A stretch of 64,000 bases of DNA from Bicyclus anynana (taxonomy: Eukaryota; Arthropoda; Insecta; Lepidoptera; Nymphalidae), in the NCBI RefSeq assembly GCF_947172395.1, contig NC_069084.1, positions 3,659,107 to 3,723,106 on the forward strand, read 5' to 3'. Shown piece by piece: positions 1 through 9,900 of the stretch (position 1 is its first letter; the number at the start of each line of letters is the position of its first letter). The position numbers and the translations under genes are program-made. Below the pieces are notes generated by a model, which searched no databases, was not told the DNA's origin, and saw only the letters and a program-made list of their open reading frames with translations.

Positions 1-63
1 GCCGGATACCGATTCTGTTCTGATGCGTCACGACACTTCACGTCAGACAAATATAAATCCGGC
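1..63 (-). mobile_element. Terminal piece of a fold-back element related to 3729-3911
   Basis: The motifs ATACCGATTCTGTTCTGATG and CACGTCAGACAAATATAAAT match, in inverted orientation, the left arm of the element at 3729-3789. This piece runs off the window edge. Confidence 0.6.
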
Positions 64-221
64 TTTAACTAATACATTTATGAAATACAAGCGGAAGCCC
101 GTGGCTTTGTTCGCGCTTAAGCTTGTAACTTCGTTGTAAAATATTACTACCATAAATAATCTCATGTCAAAAATTTACTGGTTTGAAAAGAGCCAGTTGA
201 CTAAAAAAATATAGTAATTTA

Positions 222-520
222 ATCATCATCATCATAATTATCAGCCGATGGGCTTCCACTGCTGGACATAGTCCTCTTGCATGAACTTCCAAACATAACG
301 GTCTCGAGCCGCCGGCATCCGGCTCCCTGTAAGACGCTTGATGTCCTCGGTCTACCTAGTAGAGGATCGACCAACACTGCGCTTTCCTGCACCTTGGGAC
401 CCCAACATCCATTGGCTCTTCAAACTATGTGGCCTTTTTAAAAAAAAAAAAAACTATGTGGCCTGCCCATTGCCACTTCAGCTTAGCAACTCACTGAGTT
501 ATGTCAGTGACTTTGGTTCA
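222..520 (-). mobile_element. RTE-type LINE 3' end, 5'-truncated
   Basis: Read on the minus strand it ends in the C-terminal reverse-transcriptase-protein tail seen in lepidopteran RTE elements (...YVQQWTSIG, from GTCCAGCAGTGG-type sequence) and a (GAT)n tail. A 13-base segment, AAACTATGTGGCC, is duplicated around an A-run at 423-464. Frameshifts show it is dead. Confidence 0.75.
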
Positions 521-875
521 ATAGCAATATAAAGCCTAGTAATATAACGTAAACGGAGCCGTGAATCGAAACATAACTTTTCAGAGATTAGGTATAGTTG
601 ATTGACTTTTCCTAAAAAGATTTTTTGTACTCGCTTTTCTAATAATCTACTCAATTTAAAACCTCAATCCTTAAATAACTATTGGTAAACATAATAAGAA
701 CCTTAATTACTTTTCATAATGTAATTACAGTAATGTACCTATTTATAATTGTGTATACTTGTGGGAAGGTTGGTCGACCAAGGAGAATTGCTGACATACG
801 CAAAACTTTATCAGATTTATACAATCTATTCAGCTGCTTTCAGTGTGACCGAACTATAACTAATTAATCTTTTAG
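521..875. other. Unassigned AT-rich intron sequence
   Basis: I looked for the missing upstream dpr-like exon (first Ig1 Cys, NVT--G----L-C-V pattern) on the plus strand here and saw none. Confidence 0.6.
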
Positions 876-977
876 GTGACGTGGATCAGGAGGAAAGATT
901 ACTCACTGTTATCAGTCGGCCTTGTCACTTATAGTGCAGACAGCAGATTCTTTTCGGCCCACGGGAGACATGTCAAG
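876..977 (+). CDS. dpr-like: dpr-like exon A: Ig1 strands C to D
   Basis: This exon of 34 codons starts after acceptor TCTTTTAG (AG 874-875) and ends before donor GTGAGA, phase 0 on both sides. It encodes VTWIRRKDYSLLSVGLVTYS and continues ADSRFFSAHGRHVK. The VxWIR-K-D...L-VG--TY--D-RF pattern is the Dpr Ig1 signature. The preceding exon, which should carry the first Cys of Ig1, is not visible in 1-875. Confidence 0.9.
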
Positions 978-3900
978 GTGAGAAATATACGACTGTTTTT
1001 CATTTCTTGTAGAAAAATAACCTGCCGTTGCCAGACATAGCGCACTTTATGAAGGCTGAATAATGAATATTGTTCGCCAATGCTCTTAACATAGATGCAT
1101 ACCTACTATAATAATTGTGATAGCACTCATATAAGTTGTCAATAAGTTTGTGATACAAATCCATAACGCCGTTACATATTTGTATGTTATAGTCTGGCAA
1201 GTTCATTGTTAACACTCCCATGATATAGGGGCGACGGGGGGAAAAACTGCGCGGGTGTGAAATCGTGTTTTTCATTCATCGCTACACGCCCCCCGGCTCA
1301 CGCGGCCCATTGAGAGTGTTACGAACGAAGTTGCCAAGCTATAGTTGCTCATATCATTTAAATACATAGCTACAAATAATGGCCCAAGAAGGCGTAAGCT
1401 ATTTTAGGCAATTGTTTGACAAAAGTATTGTTTTTTTTCTACTAAAAATCAGTCTTTCCTACTATCCCTGATATTCCTGACTCGTAATATAAATCTGCAG
1501 TGACAACGCCCTATTATAGTGTAGTCAATTATTGAGTTGGACGCATGGTGGCAAGTCTCCTCAATTGTCCAAATAAAAAATATTTTTAACAAAATTGAAG
1601 CGACTTCAAAGAAGCTAGCTTCCGTGGTAACCTTTCGCTAGAGAATTTCTCTTAGAAAACCGTTAGGGGTGTTTTTCGAAGGGTTGCCGTAAAATTAAAT
1701 GACTGAGGACATGAGCATAATACTTACTGAGGAAAATATTGAAAAATACGTTTAATACTTGGACGGTTGAGGGTCTGGACCCATGAAATCTGCTACTTCT
1801 CAAAGCTACCATAGCTCAAACTCAATACAAAAGGCTTCCTTACTTACTGACAATCTTATCCGTCTTTAAAAATGAAGTATGTCTGGCTATAACAGGCTCC
1901 AGTCCATTTCTTATGAAATAGGCAATTCATTTGATGACTTTTCTGTTCAGTTATAATAGTAGGTATTGTTTTTATTACTTTGGTAATAAGAGTTGTCTGT
2001 TTATATTCTTGAGCATAATTTATAAATCGACAATAAAGTAAAATGTCCAGGAATTCTAATTTTAATCTACAAATAGAGACATTATCAGAACATCAAACAC
2101 AAAAGGACAAAGGATTCTTTCAAAGTTGATAAAAGTAATTGAAAGCCTCGTTTTAGACAAATGGATTCTCAGATTAATGATGCTTTTGTTGAAAACATTT
2201 TAATTTTAATCTTTGATAACTTAGTACTATTTAATATTTAATTATTATTTATTAAGTACACACTTTGTTTTCAATATTTACCTTTTTCGAAAGAGCTTGT
2301 AATCTCTATTGTCGGTTTACTAAGCCTACATTTTATTATTTTTAATCTACTTATGTTATTTTACAAGTGATTTCGCATTTTATACTTTCAATTTGATTTA
2401 TAATCTTACTAATATTCTAAAGGCGACAGTTTGTATGGATGTTTGTTACTCTTTAACACCGCTACTACTGAAGCGATTTGAAATGGAAATAGATTTTACT
2501 CTGGATTAACACAATATGCTACTTTTTATCCCGGAAAAGCCATGGATCCTGCGGGATTTGTGAAAAACTAAATTCCACGCGGACGAAGTCGCGGGCGTCC
2601 GTATTATTATCCGTATATAGTATTACCTATTTTAGTTTGATGTCGATGTTATCAGTAAGTTATTGTGTCGCATGTCAATAAAAAAGATTTAAATTACTTA
2701 TCACAATTACTATTTATTAGATTCAGAACTTGTAAAGGTACCTAATTTTGTAATTTTATACATGCTGAAAGGTCCATGTTCCTATCATATCGTAAGTCGA
2801 CCTATCATATCGACAGTTAAGAACATCACTTTGGGAGGCTACAGTTTTCAAGAGTCCAAATGCTCGATCGTATATTTTTACTTTTTCTTCGGCATAATTA
2901 AGAAATCCATCATATCCAGCTGCCAATCACTAAGCTTTGTGAACCTTACAGACCATCGTCAAAGATTAAAGTGTAAGGTGTTCTGAAGCTAAGTGTCTCG
3001 TGCGAATATATACGTGTGTGCATAAGGTGACTAACCCATATATCCATGTCTTTCCTCCCTAGGACTGGGCGTTACATATACGCTTCGCAACGTCAGCTGA
3101 CGCGGGCTACTACGAGTGTCAAGTGCCAACACATCCGCCTACAAGCATTTTTTTTAAGCTCGTTCTCGTCGGTAAGTGGCTAGTGACCTGAGAATTTCTT
3201 TTTCTTTTGTAAAAACATTTTTAGACAAGCTTGACTTACTATAACTCAGTATTTTTAATATTCTTAAATATAGTATATCTTAGTATATTACTTAGATATT
3301 TAAAAATGGAATAAATTGGAGATGTCGAATTTAATGAATAACATTTCAGACAGTTTTTTTTAATATTTTTTAATAGTGTACTTATATTACATAGATATTT
3401 AAAAAATTAATATGGAGATGTTGAATTTAATGAATGAGAGTGGTCCTTTTCAACCAAAACAGACTTTAGATCGAAAGTTTTTGTACCAAATCTCTGCTCT
3501 CACTTTTCTATTGCTATGCTGAATTTTACCACGAAACAGCATTGCTGTATTCCAGTTTAAATTGTCTGCTCTAAATACCGGAATTAAGCAATTCTGGTTA
3601 GAGGTTGAACAAGCCTAGTTCAACCTCTAACCAGAATTGCGGAACAGCAGTAGTACATACTGAGTGTATTTGTACAAAGCTACTAAGACTACTACAATCA
3701 ATGCCAAGAGTGTTGGAAGGAATTAACCCGGATTTATATTTGTCTGACGTGTCGTGTCGTGACACATCAGAACAGAATCGGTATCATACATTTTATATGG
3801 CAACGTTTACACTTATGTGTCGGGACATGTCGTGATGGCTTCTGATGTTCCGCATACAGAACGTATGATACCGATTCTGTTCTGATGCGTCACAATACGA

Positions 3901-6900
3901 CACGTCAGACATGCTGTACATGTTCTTAAAGTAATATTTTTGCCGACAGCGGCGTATGCAGAAATAATGGGCGAATCTGAGAAGATCATCCACGAAGGTT
4001 CGATGTTAAAACTAGTTTGTGTGGTCAAGAGGTCCACGGAGCCGCCCTCCTACGTGTTTTGGTACTTCGAAAATAGGATGATTAACTATGATTTGAGTGA
4101 GTACAAATTGTAATTTTGCCAGAAAATAAGACAAAGTAAAATTTGCGAAGCTGAAGTGGCAATGGGCAGGCCAGCTGGCAAGTGCTGGAATGGCGACCCC
4201 ACACCGGAAAGCGCAGTGTTGGTCGACCCCCCACTAGGTGGACCGAAGACATCAAGCGAGTTGCAGGGAGCCGCTGGATGCTGGCGGCTCGAGACCGTTT
4301 TGTTTGGAAGTCCATGCAAGAGGCCTATGTCCAGCAGTGGACGTCCATCGGCTAATAATGATGATGATGATGATGATGATGATGAAAATTATTTTCCATC
4401 AATTAAATCAGAATTTATTTTGAATCTTAACATTATTGTAACGTAATCAACATCATAATCATGAACTGCCGATGAACGTAGTTCCGAAATCACATCTTCT
4501 GTAGTTGGGAGGAAGTCATTTCCTTTTAATATTACTTTTCCTTCTTATATTTTACCATCTATTGATGATGATCAATTATTATTGATATATTTGGATATTT
4601 GGCACAAATTACACACACAGACATCTGCATGCTTTTCAAATTAGAAACTTTGCACTACATTCAATTAAATCGATTGACTTAATTGATTAGAATAAATCGA
4701 TTGATTTGCTTTAAACGCAAGCCTTTATATGTAGGTACCTTAAAAAATTCAAAACGAAAATTACGAGTACAATACTCAAATTATAAAAACAACAGAGGCT
4801 GCTATTTAGGCGATACCCAATCGATATCGCCTAAATATCCTAGAACCTCAGTAATTTTTCTCTTCTTTAGGTTTTTTTTTCTTTTTATTACAAACTGTTA
4901 CCTTATTCGCAATAAAAAACTATGAAGATAAAATACTGTGTTCAATATTCTGCCAGCTAATGCAATTTCTATGTTGATGTATGCAACATGAATAAATCAT
5001 AGGTCGACGAGTAACTTATAAAAATCCATGTAAGCCTGAACAGGTTGACAGACATCTTTTTGATCTACAAAGGTTTTAGGCAAAATAAAGCTTATTTAAT
5101 GTTTTCTTTTTTTTTACAAAAATGTAATTTTCACAACACAGAGTAATTTAATCTCATAACAGTAGCATAACTTACAGGGATTTGAATATTTAAAACGGTT
5201 ATTTAAATAATATTTTTCGTACAATAGGTGTACTAAAGGCACGTATTCATTAGCATGTGTGATAAAATATTTTACACGCAAATATAAAATTAATTAGATT
5301 GACGATGACGTTTGTTTAATAAACTACTCGTATGATAATGATTATACGAGTGTTTTATTGTGATTTAACAATATACGCTACTAGCCGACCCGGTCAAGCT
5401 TCGCTTTGACTTTTGTGCATTTCTTCTCTAGCCATACCTCTACCCCTGCTCTCTTACCGTCGGTAAGTTAGGGTAACTCGGGTAGAGTTAGGGTAAGAGA
5501 GCAGGGGTAGTAGGTAGTACCCCTACCCTACCCTAAAAAAATTCTCCATAAGAACCATCCTCGTACTTCAAAGAGTATTCTAAATAACGAATTAGCAAAA
5601 TTGGTTCAGCCATTCTCAAAATTTGCGCATAGGAATAATCAAGATTTATTTTTATATTATAGATTTTTTACGTTCATACTTGTCATCGTTATTTGTGTAC
5701 TTTACTTAATAATCATTATTATAATTTGATATCCCAAATTAGTTGACATCAGAAGTAATCGTTTCAAACTAAACGAACTCTACTATATAATATAAAACAC
5801 CTTCTAATGAGAAAGACCCTTTATACTCAAATGTAACAAAAATAATACTCAAAAATATGTGGGTCCTTCTATTCCACGGCTACGTTATTTCGTTAAGCCC
5901 ACAATAAAAGACCCGAGGGTGAAACTACCCCCGTTGTAATAAAGTTCAATGAACATAACGTTTCTATTCTAATAGACAATGACCCGGAGTCTTTACAAAC
6001 TGACCTGATTGTGTCGAATAAATTATTTTCTCTTTCTCTATTTATACAGCCTAGAAAGTGGTAATAGAAAGATGTTTTACTGAATTATAGTTGGTATGTT
6101 TTGTTAAATACCAATATATCATTTTCTATATAAATAAAATTAATAGATTTAGTTAACTTTAGAAGTGCTGGATGCGAAAAATCAGCGAAAAGCTGATGGT
6201 AATTTTGTATGATAATAATAGACATTTCGGCGTTTTTTAAGAATTATTATCTGTCGGGTCAGCTAGTAAAATATAAAATCGGGACAAAGTCGGTTTAGTT
6301 AAACAATTCATAAATACATAACAGAAAAATGGATCTGGGTGAAAATTAGCTCATAAATGGATCATGTTAGTGACTAGGTATATAGCATATAAAATGTACA
6401 AACCTGTAACATTAATTTTTGGAAAAATAAATGATAAATGGAACAGATGATTATTAATATTTTGTACACGAGTTCACACTGATTTTTTTTAAATATCTGT
6501 AATAAATTTTCCGCGTACATTTCTAGTACTTGGAAAATATATTTTTAGTCACTTTACTCCGAATATTTAGTACATCCAACTTGGATTTTATAATTTGTCG
6601 TGTAACAAGCTACGATGTATTATGTATGATGTCCAATACGAGGCTATTTGCTTTTATTAATCCATTAAAGTTTTCTTTTGTTTATAATAGATAATTGTAG
6701 AGTAACTAATCAATAACTGCTCACCATTTTCTTGTAATGGTAACTAGGTCTAGTGTTTTACTACGGATATTGAGGTCGTGAGTCCAATTAAAACAATAAA
6801 TAATATTCTTTATAAATTTACGCAGCGATATATTTCTCGGTGTAAGATTCAAAACATGAACCAATGCTTCGTTTTTTTTTCGTATTTTCTTTTTGGCAAT

Positions 6901-9900
6901 CACCTAACATTGTTTTTTCAACTAAATTACATAATTATCAACATTTTACGTAAAGTGACATTAGTACCTATAGTAGTAGACTGTAATAACAAATAGTAAC
7001 GTTATTTTAACGAAAAATCAACATCTAACGTAATTTCGTTGAAATAATAATGTTAGATGATCGTAAAAACGAAAAAAATAATGCCACTTAAAGTGAAATG
7101 ACGTTTTCAAGGTCATTTCGTTAAAACAACTCAACAGGATCGCTAAAATTAAAAAAAAAAAAAGACATACATACAGCCGAACGTAGAACCTCCTCCTTAT
7201 TGGAAGTCGGTTAAAAATACGCTGAATAATGATAATATGTTGACGCATATTTTGAATGGTACATCAATACAAAATTGCTAATACAATGCAGATCTAATTC
7301 GTTGGTCAGCTTAGTCGAAAAAAAAACTATGCCACACACTACAACACCTAAGCACTGTAATGTCTGATGCCTTAACCACTTGTGCAAGTCAAAACTTGTA
7401 TACCTATTCGTAGTTAAATATTGGATAGAAGCAGGCGTTACTCTGCGGAAGTTCATCATGATTATATAATGATTTATTTATTCAGCTATCATCCGCGAAA
7501 AGTCGACGAACCCATGCGACAACGTCACCCAGGTCCGACAAAACACTCTCTACGTACGTTTCACCCCGAAACTGGAGCATCCTTAGGAGATGCTGACTCT
7601 ACAACGTGCAATTGCAAAAACTTTGCAGCAGAATAAATAAATCATTATATATTTGTAGTTACCATCCTGTCAGCAAGATTTACACACTAACTATATAGCT
7701 AACTTTTCTAAAAGTGTGTTTGATGTTAGACGTTAGATAAAAAAGTGTCACCATTCACGTTTTTCACCCACGCAAGATAGGCCATGCTGGTTTGAATTAC
7801 AGCCTTGTGATTAAGGACGTTTCACAGTAATTATTCCGTTGTCCAGATGGAGTGAGCGTGCACAACGGCAGGCAGACGAGCGAGCTAATTATCGGGAAAG
7901 CGGAGCCGCGGCACGCCGGCAACTACACGTGTGTGCCAGCCAACGCTAAGGCGGCCTCGGTCACGGTACACGTTGTACAGAGTAAGTATGAGCTAAGGGG
8001 CTTATGTAAATTTTTATGTGATTATGTTAAAATAGCGGACGTCCACGAATTTGTCTGCCTTTAGACCTCCTTAATCCGGCCATGTAGCAAAATCTGTACT
8101 TAGCTGACGTCTATTACCTATAAACTACCTCCCTGCCAAATTTTATCTTTTTACGTCGAGCGGTTTTCAAGATTTCGTGATGAATGATCTTTTGCATTTT
8201 TTTTATTCTTTACAAGTTAGCCCTTGACTACAATCTCACCTGATGGTAAGTGATGATGCAGTCTAAGATGGAAGCGGGCTAACTTGTTAAGAGGAGGACG
8301 AAAATCCACACTCCTTTTCGGTTTCTACACGACATCGTACCGGAACGCTAAATCGCTTGACAGTACGTCTTTGTCGGTAGGGTGGTAACTAGCCTCGGCC
8401 GAAGCCTCCCACCAACCAGACCTGGACCAATTAAGAAAATCTCAATCTGCCCAGCCGGGGATCGAACCCAGGACTTCCGTTTTGTAAATCCACCGCGCAT
8501 ACCACTGCGCCACGGAGGCCGTCATTTATATGTAAAATAAGATAGCTTTTGTGTTATTAAGGAGACAACACTAAATGGTTCGTGTAACCAATTGCCGGCG
8601 TTTGCTCGAATCCAATTCGTGCTAAATAAAACATGCTTAGCCGCTTAATTATGTGTTTGGGTGTACAATTTAAAACAAGAACCATGAAATCGTTTTTCTC
8701 GTATTTTTTTTGCAATCATCTAAAATTTTTTTTAAACGAAATTACATAATTATCGTCATTTTACGTAAAGTTGCATTAGTGTAATAGTAGCAAGTATTTT
8801 TCTTTTATTATTATTTTTATTTTAGTACATTATTAGGAAATAAAGTTATTTAAATTTCGTTGAAGTAACCAATTAACCATGTTAGTTGACCACAAAAACG
8901 ATAAATCGATGAAAAATAATGCGACTACATTGTTTTTCATCGGTTTATCGTTGTTGTATATATATGTATATATATATATATATACAACATATATATATAT
9001 ATATAATATTTTAAATCTTACACCAAGACACATAATATTATTCTGATGGTAAATTTTCTTTTTGTACTTTTACTCTATGATAAATTATTCACAAAGAGAT
9101 TTTAATGTTTTTATTCAATTTTCCTTATTTTTTTTGCCTTTCTTAAAACAGACATCAAATTATCTTGTATGCCCAGAAAGTTTACCTGATCTCCATCTTC
9201 TTCTATATTCGCAAAATTTGATTTACTATTTTTGCAGTATTATTATTTTAAGAATTAGTTTTTTGCTCAAGTCTTTAACAAATAATGTTTTTACAAATGA
9301 AATATCAAAGAACTTCCAAGTGTTACACCTAATTACTTTCCAAACATCTAAGTGAAATTTTATTTAGTTCATAAAAGCTATTTTATTTTTTTATACAATT
9401 ATGCGATCTGGAGACAATAAACTGTTGATCTCTTGTATCAAGACAAAGATATTAATAATGTTTATATTTTGCGATTATATTTAAATTATATTCCAATAAA
9501 ACTATAACCATAGTTTAAAAAAAATCTTCAACAAATTTATTGATCAGACCAGCTAATCTATTAAATATTTAATATCGTAATAAAATTAATTAATTTAGTT
9601 TAGTAACAAACATTGAGATACTAGAAATTAATATATTAGATTAATATATAAATTAATAAATATATTAGATATATTAAAATATAATATATCTAATATATTA
9701 AATAAATTTAATATATTAGATATATTAAATATATTAGATTAAGCCATCCGCCTGGAAGTCAGTTTATCACAAATTCCGCGGGAACCATGGATTTTTCCTA
9801 AATGAAGTAGCCTACGTGATAATCCAAAGTAAAATCTATTTCCACTCCAAATTTCAGCCAAATCGCTTCAGTAGCTGCTGCACGAATGAGGAACAAACAT

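Larger units (their letters stand above)
3172..3949 (+). other. dpr-like: dpr-like intron between exons B and C
   Basis: A short intron bounded by GTAAGT and GACAG. It contains a 23-bp-arm hairpin (3588-3640) and a fold-back element (3729-3911) that occupies the space where the branch point and polypyrimidine tract would normally begin. Confidence 0.85.
4097..7846 (+). other. dpr-like: dpr-like intron between exons C and D
   Basis: Bounded by GTGAGT and GTCCAG. It contains an RTE tail, a Helitron with a CCCTAC segment, a dispersed repeat (6833-7100) and a copy of the repeat family seen again at 31.5 kb. The stretches 4385-5380 and 5665-6832 are AT-rich with nothing recognised, apart from a 12-bp-arm hairpin at 4804-4836. 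Confidence 0.85.

Noticed and set aside
682..867. Possible upstream dpr-like exon
   Set aside because: The translation shows no Ig-domain Cys or N-V-T pattern, and it ends before the acceptor of exon A rather than at a donor.
4156..4446. Open frame ending in poly-Asp
   Set aside because: It lies in the wrong frame of an RTE LINE tail and runs through its (GAT)n microsatellite.
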